From: UBA7359 sp963976795
GTDB taxonomy: Bacteria; Pseudomonadota; Gammaproteobacteria; Eutrophobiales; Eutrophobiaceae
Assembly: GCA_963976795.1 (NCBI GenBank)
Contig: CAXBLT010000001.1
Span: 62,001 to 126,000, forward strand
Direction of reading: 5' to 3'
DNA length: 64,000 bases
Positions 27,370 to 35,259 of this stretch are shown here, piece after piece (the stretch's first letter is position 1; each line of letters begins with the position of its first letter). A program made the position numbers and the translations under genes. The notes under the pieces were generated by a model, which saw nothing but the letters and a program-made list of their open reading frames with translations, was not told where the DNA came from and searched no databases.

Positions 27370-27879
27370 ATGAATAATAATGATGTATTACGTCGACTCC
27401 GTTTTGTTTTCGACTTCAACGATTCCAGAATGATTGATATCTTCAAGCAGGCCGAACACGATGTCACGCGTGCAGAAATTAGTGCCTGGCTGAAAAAAGA
27501 TGACGATCCCGCCCACCAAGAATGTACCGACACATTGTTAGCAACCTTTTTGAATGGTTTAATTAACGATAAACGCGGCAAAAAAGATGGCCCGCAGGCA
27601 ACTCCAGAAGTAAAACTAACGAATAATATTATTTTTAATAAAATAAAAATTGCTCTAAACCTTAAAGCAGAAGATGTCTTAGCTGTCCTTGAGTTAGCTG
27701 AGTTTCGTATTAGTAAACACGAGTTAAGTGCTTTTTTTCGTAAACCCGGTCATAAACATTATCGGGAATGTAAAGATCAAATATTACGAAATTTTCTTAA
27801 TGGTTTGCAGCATAAATACCGAAAGGATTCTGAACCTGCACCAGCTTTTGAATGGAAACAATCTTCTGATGGAGAGTAA
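27370..27879 (+). CDS. DUF1456 (YehS-like) protein
   Basis: 169 residues formed from two copies of a DUF1456 unit. Each copy holds a ND-VLRRLRFVF-type start (residues 3-13; NNIIFNKIKIAL later), an AEISAWLKKDDDPAHQEC or ELSAFFRKPGHKHYREC segment, and a LxxFLNGL end. This matches E. coli YehS. The function is unknown; it is predicted to be a soluble, helical cytoplasmic protein. The thioesterase gene starts 7 bases after its stop. Confidence 0.88.
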   Translation: MNNNDVLRRLRFVFDFNDSRMIDIFKQAEHDVTRAEISAWLKKDDDPAHQECTDTLLATFLNGLINDKRGKKDGPQATPEVKLTNNIIFNKIKIALNLKAEDVLAVLELAEFRISKHELSAFFRKPGHKHYRECKDQILRNFLNGLQHKYRKDSEPAPAFEWKQSSDGE

Positions 27880-27886
27880 AACCTGT

Positions 27887-28309
27887 ATGAACAACAATAT
27901 TCTGGAAGAATCACTTACTCCCGGTTTTTATGAAACAGACGCATTAGGCCACATCAATAATACCGTCGTCCCTATGTGGTTTGAAAAAGCCCGAACACCG
28001 ATATTCAAGATTTTCACACCGGATCTTGACCCTCAAAAATGGGAATTAATTCTAGCTAAAATAGAAGTCGAATATGTGCGTGAAATTGATTACCGCATAA
28101 GTGTGAGCATCAGAACGGGTATACAACATATCGGTAATAGTTCTTTTTTGATTCGACAGGAATTATTCCAGGATAAAGCACTCGCAGCCCGTGGCCTGAC
28201 TACTTTGGTACGGTTTGATCATGACAAAAAGAAATCTCAAGCACTCACAGACGGTTTACGCAGTGAACTAGAAAAATATTATTGGCCCGCCGACCAAGAA
28301 CTCCATTAA
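27887..28309 (+). CDS. Acyl-CoA thioesterase (4HBT/hotdog fold)
   Basis: A 140-residue hotdog-fold thioesterase. The catalytic region reads YETDALGHINNTVVPMWFEKAR, equivalent to the D-x-x-GHVNN motif of the 4-hydroxybenzoyl-CoA thioesterase/YbgC group. The acyl substrate is not predictable. I chose ATG at 27887 (GGAG 12 bases upstream). An in-frame ATG at 27869 would overlap the previous gene and adds six residues; a much longer frame opening at 27728 is spurious. Confidence 0.88.
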   Translation: MNNNILEESLTPGFYETDALGHINNTVVPMWFEKARTPIFKIFTPDLDPQKWELILAKIEVEYVREIDYRISVSIRTGIQHIGNSSFLIRQELFQDKALAARGLTTLVRFDHDKKKSQALTDGLRSELEKYYWPADQELH

Positions 28310-28412
28310 CGCTCAATCAGTATTAATATTATTGCTTAGTTAATTCGTATTAACGATAATCTCCAATTCTTTAAATTTTACTCACATAATCAAGCAGGTA
28401 GTTCATAGACCT

Positions 28413-30077
28413 ATGGCTCAATACGTATACACCATGAATGGCGTAGGCAAGATCGTGCCACCTAAACGCCAAATACTCAAAGACATCTATCTTTCATTTT
28501 TTCCGGGCGCCAAGATTGGTGTATTAGGATTAAATGGAGCTGGCAAATCAACCCTGTTAAAAATAATGGCTGGCATCGACACCGATATTATTGGTGAGGC
28601 CCGCCCTATGCCGGATATTAACGTTGGCTATTTACCGCAAGAACCGCAGCTTGACCCGGAAAAAGATGTTCGAGGCAATGTTGAAGAAGGTCTGCGCGAA
28701 CCATTAGATGCCTTAGCGGGTTTAACTGAAGTCTATGCTGCCTATGCAGATGCTGATGCTGATTTTGATGCTCTAGCTAAAAAACAAGAGGAATTAGAGA
28801 GTATTGTTGCCGCATGGGATGCAGAAAACCTTGAAAATACGCTGGAAATTGCTGCTGATGCCTTACGTCTTCCTCCTTGGGATGCCGCTATTGAGACTCT
28901 ATCAGGTGGTGAAAAACGCCGAGTGGCACTTTGTAGACTCTTGCTCTCGCGCCCGGATATGTTGCTATTAGATGAACCCACTAACCACCTCGATGCTGAA
29001 TCTGTATATTGGCTAGAAAGATTCCTTGCCGACTTTAATGGAACAGTTGTAGCTGTGACACATGATCGTTACTTTCTTGATAATGTTGCCGGATGGATAT
29101 TAGAGCTCGATCGTGGTGAAGGCATCCCCTTTGAAGGTAATTATTCCCAGTGGCTGGAAAATAAAGAATCTCGCCTTGAGCAAGAAGACCGTGCCGAATC
29201 AGCAAGACAAAAAGCGATCAAACAGGAACTAGAATGGGTACGCACTGCGCCTAAGGGCCGCCATGCCAAGAGCAAGGCTCGCCTCGCCCGTTTTGAAGAA
29301 ATGAATTCTCAAGACTTCCAAAAACGTAGCGAAACAAATGAGATTTATATCCCGCCTGGTGCGCGATTAGGTGATGTCGTTATTGAGTTAAATAATGTCA
29401 GTAAAAAATTTGACGACCATGTCTTGTATGAAAATCTAAACCTCAACATACCCAAGGGATCGGTTGTCGGCATCATAGGCGGCAACGGTGTCGGTAAATC
29501 TACCCTCTTTCGCATGATTGCAGGAACTGAGCAACCTGATAGTGGCGACATTAAATTGGGCGAGACAGTGCAAGTTGCCTATGTCGAACAAAGTCGTGAA
29601 AGTCTGGAAGATAGCAAAACAGTTTGGGAGGCCGTGTCAGATAGTCAGGATAATATAACGATTGGTAGCTATGAGATAAACTCCCGTGCCTATGTTGGAC
29701 GTTTTAATTTCAAAGGTACAGATCAACAAAAAAACGTTGGTGATTTATCAGGTGGTGAGCGTGGTCGATTACATTTAGCTCACACACTAAAACAGGGCGC
29801 GAACGTATTACTCCTCGATGAACCCTCAAATGATCTTGACATTGAAACCTTACGTGCACTTGAGGAAGCAATACTCGCATTTCCTGGTTGTGTGCTTGTC
29901 ATTTCACATGATCGTTGGTTCCTGGATCGAATAGCCAGCCACATTCTTGCATTTGAAGATGATGGCGATGTTGTCTTTTTGGAAGGTGACTTTACCGAAT
30001 ATCATCAGGACTTTCTAAACCGTAAAGGTAACGATTCACAACCAAAGCGAATGAAGTACAAACGTTTAAAGACCTAA
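28413..30077 (+). CDS. ettA: Energy-dependent translational throttle protein EttA (ABC-F)
   Basis: A 554-residue ABC-F protein binding the ribosomal E site and gating the first peptide bond according to energy charge. Two ABC domains have Walker A GLNGAGKST and GGNGVGKST, signatures LSGGEKRRVAL and LSGGERGRLHL, and Walker B ending LLLDEPTN and LLLDEPSN. The EttA-specific arm and linker (RTAPKGRHAKSKARLARFEE) are present. Length is normal. The atypical kinase gene follows within 40 bases. Confidence 0.95.
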   Translation: MAQYVYTMNGVGKIVPPKRQILKDIYLSFFPGAKIGVLGLNGAGKSTLLKIMAGIDTDIIGEARPMPDINVGYLPQEPQLDPEKDVRGNVEEGLREPLDALAGLTEVYAAYADADADFDALAKKQEELESIVAAWDAENLENTLEIAADALRLPPWDAAIETLSGGEKRRVALCRLLLSRPDMLLLDEPTNHLDAESVYWLERFLADFNGTVVAVTHDRYFLDNVAGWILELDRGEGIPFEGNYSQWLENKESRLEQEDRAESARQKAIKQELEWVRTAPKGRHAKSKARLARFEEMNSQDFQKRSETNEIYIPPGARLGDVVIELNNVSKKFDDHVLYENLNLNIPKGSVVGIIGGNGVGKSTLFRMIAGTEQPDSGDIKLGETVQVAYVEQSRESLEDSKTVWEAVSDSQDNITIGSYEINSRAYVGRFNFKGTDQQKNVGDLSGGERGRLHLAHTLKQGANVLLLDEPSNDLDIETLRALEEAILAFPGCVLVISHDRWFLDRIASHILAFEDDGDVVFLEGDFTEYHQDFLNRKGNDSQPKRMKYKRLKT

Positions 30078-30110
30078 ACCAATTTGACAAAACGATATAA
30101 AAAGCTGCAA

Positions 30111-30842
30111 ATGTCTACAAGCGATATCAATTCATTTAACTTTCACCCAGGACGTGTGATTGCTCGCAAATACATCATAGAACGACTACTCGGATCTGGA
30201 TGGGAAGCGGAAGTCTATCTCGTTAGAGAATGTGCAACGGGGATTGAACGCACTGCAAAATTCTTCTTCCCTCAGCGTAACATTAAAGATAAATCATTAA
30301 AGTTCTATGCTCGTAAATTACATAAGCTTCGTAAGTGTCCTATCGTCATACAATACTCAACACAAGATAATATTACTCATAAAAAGATGCCAATTTCTTT
30401 TTTGGTTTCAGAGTATGTGGAAGGCGAATTATTAACTGAACATTTAATGCGGCAAACAGGTAAACGACTACATCCATTTCAAGCAATACATTTACTCTAT
30501 GCGCTGGCAAAAGGAATTGAATGTATTCACTCTGCAGGCGAGTATCATGGTGATTTACATTCGGACAATATTATCGTGCAAAATGTTGGCCTGGGTTATA
30601 ATTTAAAAATTATTGATATGTTTCAATGGGTTGATACACCGGGAGCAAATATCAAGAGTGATGTTATGGATTTGATTCGAATCTTTTATGATGCCTTGGG
30701 AGGACAAAAACATTACTCGAAACATCCAGCAGAGATAAAAGCCATTTGTTGCGGTTTAAAACATTCTCTGGCACTCAAAAAATTTAACAGTGCAGGAAAA
30801 CTCTGCCGCTATATTGAAAACATGCAATGGGATACAATGTAA
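30111..30842 (+). CDS. Atypical protein kinase-like protein
   Basis: A 243-residue kinase-fold protein. It has a loop LGSGWEAEVYLV, a lysine in RTAKFFFP, and HGDLHSDNIIV in place of HRD...N. IDMF stands where DFG is expected, so the metal-binding Asp is kept. HGDLHxDN is typical of aminoglycoside phosphotransferase/ABC1-like kinases, though the N-lobe looks PknB-like. There is no membrane segment. I chose ATG at 30111; TTG at 30084 would add nine basic residues. It is directly followed by a PP2C phosphatase, suggesting a reversible phosphorylation pair. Confidence 0.8.
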   Translation: MSTSDINSFNFHPGRVIARKYIIERLLGSGWEAEVYLVRECATGIERTAKFFFPQRNIKDKSLKFYARKLHKLRKCPIVIQYSTQDNITHKKMPISFLVSEYVEGELLTEHLMRQTGKRLHPFQAIHLLYALAKGIECIHSAGEYHGDLHSDNIIVQNVGLGYNLKIIDMFQWVDTPGANIKSDVMDLIRIFYDALGGQKHYSKHPAEIKAICCGLKHSLALKKFNSAGKLCRYIENMQWDTM

Positions 30843-30843
30843 C

Positions 30844-31650
30844 ATGGATGACAATAACGAAATTATTACGCGATTCAACGCTACGGACAGCGAGCCTCTT
30901 TATATCTCTACTACGCATGGTGAAATAGTTTGCTATTCGAACAGATCACCGAAAAAAGACACCCCGAACGAAGATGCCTTGGCAGTTATTCCTGTCGATG
31001 ACGAATCAACAATATTAGTCGTTGCTGATGGTCTTGGCGGGATGCCCGCTGGTGAACAAGCTTCTCAAATTGTCGTCGAATGTTTAATTGCATCAGCAAG
31101 CGATATAAAGTTTTCTGTACGTGAAGCTATATTGACGGGCATTGATGAAGCGAACAAAACAATTTTAGACATGAAAACCGGAGCAGGCAGCACTGTTTCT
31201 ATAGCTGAATTATCAGGAAATAAATTGAGAACATACCACGCAGGTGATTCTCTTATATTACTCACTACCAATCATGGCAATGTTAAATACCAGACGCTTT
31301 CTCATTCACCCATCGGTTACGCACAAATCTGCGGGGCACTTGATCAAGAGCAAGCCATGCGTCATCCAGAACGCAATTTGATATCCAATTATGTCGGATG
31401 CAATGATATGCATATCAATATTGGCCCCATAATTGAACTCGCACCAAATGATACGATTATACTTTCTAGTGATGCCTTGTCAGACAATCTTTATGAAGAA
31501 GAAATTAGTGAATTTATACGCAAAGGACCATTGCTCGATGGTATTAAAGAATTGATTCTTCAATGCACCCTAAATATGAAAGACCCACTCCCAGATCGCC
31601 GTTGTCACCCTGATGATTTTACGCTGATAAGCTTTAGACAAAACACTTGA
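30844..31650 (+). CDS. PP2C family protein phosphatase
   Basis: A 268-residue Mn/Mg-dependent Ser/Thr phosphatase. Motifs are NRSPKKDTPNEDAL (metal Asp44), VVADGLGGMPAGEQAS (Asp62, Gly63), GAGSTVSIAELSG, AGDS, LSSDALSDNL and the closing HPDDFTLI. All metal-ligand positions I expect are present. The chosen ATG at 30844 lies 1 base after the kinase stop. An upstream start at 30790 would overlap the kinase with an unrelated sequence. It probably reverses phosphorylation by its neighbour. Confidence 0.9.
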   Translation: MDDNNEIITRFNATDSEPLYISTTHGEIVCYSNRSPKKDTPNEDALAVIPVDDESTILVVADGLGGMPAGEQASQIVVECLIASASDIKFSVREAILTGIDEANKTILDMKTGAGSTVSIAELSGNKLRTYHAGDSLILLTTNHGNVKYQTLSHSPIGYAQICGALDQEQAMRHPERNLISNYVGCNDMHINIGPIIELAPNDTIILSSDALSDNLYEEEISEFIRKGPLLDGIKELILQCTLNMKDPLPDRRCHPDDFTLISFRQNT

Positions 31651-32098
31651 ACACCTTTTAAAACCTGCATAATTTTAAATTATTCAAAGATAAGGAGTTT
31701 AAGTATTTCTATAGTTTTTTAAACTAAAAATACAACGTAATAACCCCCCGTGACTAATTCACACGGGAGGTTGTGTCACTGATAGTGACATGACAGGAGT
31801 GATGACACCCTTAACAAAAGTATAGAACAAATTTATCAATTTGCAGGAATAATTTCATCTCAAAAACCTCGTTTCTTGAGTAATTATCCAGGAGATTTAT
31901 TAAACTGTTGAAATGCTTAATCTCGTGAATAGATAATACAAATGAGCCACGAGTCTATTATTAGAAAATTCAATTTACCCGAAACTAATTAAACATATAT
32001 CGAACATACAACCTGAATAAGAATGACTTATGCTATATAGCTGAATACACTGATCCACCAGATTATGTCATTTTGCAATATTCCCCTATAATCCCTCG
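31651..32098. other. Intergenic region with two tandem hairpins
   Basis: About 450 bases. The hairpins at 31742-31790 are listed separately. CTCAA/TTGAG near 31860-31882 is a further weak inverted repeat. I compared it with common riboswitch cores (cobalamin, SAM, c-di-GMP) by eye and saw no match. No ORF is supported. Confidence 0.4.
31742..31790 (+). terminator. Tandem hairpins after the PP2C gene
   Basis: Stem 1 pairs AACC-C-CCCGTG (31742-31752) with CACGGG-A-GGTT (31762-31772), a 10-bp stem with one mismatch. Stem 2 is TGTCACT/AGTGACA (31774-31790) with a 3-base loop. There is no T-run, so a classic rho-independent terminator is not certain; mRNA 3-prime protection is equally possible. 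Confidence 0.5.
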
Positions 32099-32542
32099 AT
32101 GCATTTTTTCCGCAAACTAATCGTACACAAGAAACTGAGCCATCTGCTATTACTTGGCTTGCTTGCGCGTTCGTTAATTGCAACTGGATTTATGTTAGAC
32201 CCCAACCCGGCGGAGGGTCATCTTTTCTCTATTATTATCTGTGAGGGGCCTGCAAGCATTAATGCGATAAAGGGTCTATCAGAACAACCTCGCCAAGATA
32301 ATCAACATCAACACCACCATCACCAGCATGATGATGATGAGCATAACCACGAAATACAAGATCATGGGTTCTCCGCTTGTAGCTTTTGGTCGTCAAGCAG
32401 TCAATCATTATTAGCCAATGCATTGTTCCTTGACGTTGCAGATGTTCGATTAACAGATGAAATCGTCTTCTATAAAACACAGCCTATTCCCCGAACCACA
32501 AATGCTTTACGTTTCCCCCGCGCACCTCCTCTCCTAAGTTAA
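32099..32542 (+). CDS. His-rich DUF2946-like protein
   Basis: A 147-residue protein with an N-terminal hydrophobic helix (LSHLLLLGLLARSLIATGFML), then FSIIICEGPASI. A histidine/aspartate run follows (about residues 68-86), and the protein ends in a short FRAPPL-type tail (RFPRAPPLLS). This layout matches DUF2946 proteins, which sit beside copper-linked outer-membrane receptors in many Gammaproteobacteria. The His-rich segment should bind metal in the periplasm. It precedes a Met/His-rich outer-membrane protein, supporting a metal link. Confidence 0.7.
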   Translation: MHFFRKLIVHKKLSHLLLLGLLARSLIATGFMLDPNPAEGHLFSIIICEGPASINAIKGLSEQPRQDNQHQHHHHQHDDDEHNHEIQDHGFSACSFWSSSSQSLLANALFLDVADVRLTDEIVFYKTQPIPRTTNALRFPRAPPLLS

Positions 32543-32621
32543 GCTAAGCCACAACTATTCATAAGTTTTCCTGCTACTCACATGCAGTAGCATGTCTTGT
32601 TTTATTTTTAGGAGCACACAA

Positions 32622-33737
32622 ATGATTTCTTTGTTAAAAACAACAGTGATATCCACTGTTGGGGTTTTATTAATTAGTTCACAAGTCTATGCAGACGTTC
32701 ATCATGATAGTACTGGCATGGTGCTAAATAACGACGGCATGAAGCCTGTCCGCTCTGATAGCCATGCCCCAATCGGGGTCATGGGCGATCATATGCACAA
32801 CAAGGGTGAATGGATGTTATCTTATCGCTATATGTACATGGATATGGAGGGCAACCGCGATGGAGAAACAGAACTTAGTCCTGAAGCGATAATTGCAAAT
32901 ACAGCGAATCGATTTTTTGGAACACCAGGGCAACCCGCCAACTTGCGAATCGTACCAACCGAAATGACGATGGAAATGCATATGTTTGGTGCCATGTATG
33001 CACCTAGTGATTGGTTGACATTGATGCTAATGACTATGTACACAGAAAAATCTATGGATCACATCACCTTCAATGGACCTGGTACAACTAGAATTGGGAC
33101 ATTCAATACAAAAAGTAAAGGCATTGGAGATACTAAAATCGCCGGGTTAATCAAATTGTTTGATAATAAATTACACCATTTTCATCTAAATGCGGGTTTA
33201 AGCTTGCCAACCGGCGCTAATGATAAGCGAGATGATATCCTCGCTCCAAACGGTGCAACACTTAATGTGCGCCTGCCGTACCCCATGCAACTCGGTTCAG
33301 GTACTGTGGATGTCTTACCAGGCATCACATATACCGGCACCCTAAATAGTTTTCGCTGGGGCGCTCAATACATGGGTACGTTTCGAACAGGACGAGATCA
33401 TGGTTATAGCCTCGGAGATAAACAAGATTTTACTGGTTGGTTAAGTTACCAATGGAAACCATGGATTAATACATCAACTAGAGTTTCCTATTCTCACTTG
33501 GGACAAATTGACGGTATCGATCCAAGCATTATTGGCCCAGTACAAACTGCAGACCCTGATAATTATGGTGGCGATATTGTTAATCTATATTTTGGGCTTA
33601 ACCTGGCAGGTCAACATGGCCTAATGCGTGGCCATAGGCTTGCCTTTGAAGCGGGGATTCCATTGCATCGAGACTTAAATGGACCACAAATGGAAACGGA
33701 TTTAACGATTACTGCCGGATGGCAATATGCATTCTAA
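32622..33737 (+). CDS. Outer-membrane beta-barrel protein with Met/His-rich N region
   Basis: 371 residues with a signal peptide (STVGVLLISSQVYA). A mature start rich in His and Met (GDHMHNKGEWMLSYRYMYMD) leads into alternating beta strands ending in aromatic QYAF, the usual outer-membrane terminus. It resembles the transporter/phenol-degradation MetA-type barrel family often found in metal-related operons. The start is ATG at 32622 with AGGAG about 8 bases upstream; the frame open from 32592 is too long. Copper or another soft metal is a plausible ligand, inferred only from composition. Confidence 0.78.
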   Translation: MISLLKTTVISTVGVLLISSQVYADVHHDSTGMVLNNDGMKPVRSDSHAPIGVMGDHMHNKGEWMLSYRYMYMDMEGNRDGETELSPEAIIANTANRFFGTPGQPANLRIVPTEMTMEMHMFGAMYAPSDWLTLMLMTMYTEKSMDHITFNGPGTTRIGTFNTKSKGIGDTKIAGLIKLFDNKLHHFHLNAGLSLPTGANDKRDDILAPNGATLNVRLPYPMQLGSGTVDVLPGITYTGTLNSFRWGAQYMGTFRTGRDHGYSLGDKQDFTGWLSYQWKPWINTSTRVSYSHLGQIDGIDPSIIGPVQTADPDNYGGDIVNLYFGLNLAGQHGLMRGHRLAFEAGIPLHRDLNGPQMETDLTITAGWQYAF

Positions 33738-33760
33738 AAACTGCTAAATTAAACGGTTGA

Positions 33761-33795
33761 AACAGGCAAGTGCGTTATTCGGGCACTTGCCTGTT
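33761..33795 (+). terminator. Strong hairpin terminator after the barrel gene
   Basis: A perfect 13-bp stem pairs AACAGGCAAGTGC (33761-33773) with GCACTTGCCTGTT (33783-33795) over a 9-base loop. It is followed by moderately T-rich DNA and sits 24 bases after the stop codon at 33737. Confidence 0.75.
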
Positions 33796-33847
33796 CATAT
33801 TCTTACAATAGTTTTCTTCTTATTGATTCAACTCAAATAATAACTAA

Positions 33848-34699
33848 TTAGACATTAGTATTTATTTTTATATGCCAAGGCTCATAACGAACGCCCAGTT
33901 TATTATCTGCTGGATAGCGTAGTTGGAGATATCCCATTTCAGAAAGTCGTTTATAAACCTCAGTTTCAGTAAAAGTTCCTGTGAAATTCAACTTTCCATA
34001 ACCTTTTTGCCCAACATCAAAATCACCATTACCATGAAATGAGTAGCCCGGAGGTGCAAGGGATCGAGAGGCAAGCGAGAGATTCCCTTCGCTGCTGTGT
34101 ACTTTATTTAAAAATAGTAAAAACTGTTTCATCACGCTGCGAATTCCGGAAGTCAGAATAACCTGATCTCCCAGTTCTTTTTTTATGTCATCATATATTT
34201 CAATAGATCTTTCCTTGTAAAGATAATTTCCGCTGCGCGGTATTTTGATAACATCTTTCTTTTTTACCTGATCAGTAATTTCTTTTAACGGTTTCTGTCC
34301 TAGAAATCCGTATCGTTGTCCATCCTCATAAAAAGTTAACTCCATAAACTGGAGTTCTTGTTTCGTAAATGCACCAACCTGAGAATAATTACGCGCAAGC
34401 GTGAGCCCGTCAGTGAAGTTTAATATATTAAAATTGCCATGTCCGACCAGCTTTTGTAGGCGTCTAAGACGAAATACCGTTGAATCAAACGTCTCGATTA
34501 GCTCATGATCAAGCAACACATCATCATCATGAGGCTTATTAAAATTATGAATTTTCTGCAAATAATCTTTGAGTCCATCCTCTGGATATGTTGATTTACC
34601 TGCAAAATATCCCCTAATAGTTTTCGATGATATCTCCGGGGCAACACCAAAACCGATAAACCCCAATCCCAAAGTTTTTAATAAATACCTTCTTTTCAT
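33848..34699 (-). CDS. D-alanyl-D-alanine carboxypeptidase-like (M15/VanY) protein
   Basis: A 283-residue exported protein whose N terminus, KRRYLLKTLGLGFIGFG, resembles a twin-arginine or long Sec signal. The C-terminal half has the M15 zinc-peptidase signature: S-x-H-x6-D as SFHGNGDFDVG, and EPWHIKI with the last ligand His. Upstream is LTSGIRSVMKQ, as in VanY-type enzymes. It should trim peptidoglycan peptides in the periplasm. The N-terminal 130 residues are a family-specific helical region of unknown role. Confidence 0.82.
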   Translation of the reverse strand: MKRRYLLKTLGLGFIGFGVAPEISSKTIRGYFAGKSTYPEDGLKDYLQKIHNFNKPHDDDVLLDHELIETFDSTVFRLRRLQKLVGHGNFNILNFTDGLTLARNYSQVGAFTKQELQFMELTFYEDGQRYGFLGQKPLKEITDQVKKKDVIKIPRSGNYLYKERSIEIYDDIKKELGDQVILTSGIRSVMKQFLLFLNKVHSSEGNLSLASRSLAPPGYSFHGNGDFDVGQKGYGKLNFTGTFTETEVYKRLSEMGYLQLRYPADNKLGVRYEPWHIKINTNV

Positions 34700-35259
34700 A
34701 CGCTTTAATTATTAAGATTTGTTGTTCTTATTAAGTACTTCCAGCATAGCAGTTTTTTCCTTTTATTAAACGAAGAAAAATTGATTGAAAATAAATCGTT
34801 TCTAGATTCTCATAGACTTTTCTAATCATCAAAATCTTCGTTCTTTTAGTTTATTTACGTACTTATGACTAACATCCATACTGCTCAAACAAGGTTAATG
34901 CATTCTTGCCACCCAAACGTAATCGACAGAAGTCTGTAGCAATATTTTACAAATATTATGTATTTAGCATCACAATAAAGTAGTGACTCATATGTCCTGT
35001 CACAACTAAAACATACTTGGTATTGTTCAAAATTAAGTTTATTTTCAGTCAAATAACTGAGATGTTTTATACCTTGCTTTATTAGAGATCTCCATTTATT
35101 TATATAGAATACAATTACTTACAAATAGTATAGTGATTTTGATGTTCTTGTGTACTTAGTTTACTATCATTATTTGAGTGACTTAAAAGGCACTCAGTAT
35201 TGTGCACTGCACAATTTCATTTATACTGCGTGAGTGAATTTAAAAGGAAAGGTGCATAT
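34700..35259. other. AT-rich intergenic region upstream of phaC
   Basis: About 560 bases between divergent genes. It carries the phaC operator-like palindrome at its right end. A 26-codon open tail on the minus strand (about 34950-34870, reading FCRLRLGGKNALTLFEQYGC before a stop) could be the end of a lost gene, but I recognise no family. Confidence 0.4.
35200..35214. promoter_or_regulatory. Palindromic operator-like site before phaC
   Basis: TTGTGCA-C-TGCACAA is a perfect 7+1+7 inverted repeat, 45 bases upstream of the phaC start codon. GCA/TGC-containing palindromes are bound by PhaR-type PHA regulators in other bacteria. No regulator gene is visible nearby, so the binding protein is unknown. 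Confidence 0.55.

Noticed and set aside
31740..31960. Riboswitch upstream of the DUF2946-like gene
   Set aside because: Hairpins are present but far from the gene, and no conserved riboswitch core was seen.
34870..34950. C-terminal transposase remnant on the minus strand
   Set aside because: A 26-codon open tail with plausible composition, but no motif that I can assign to any family.
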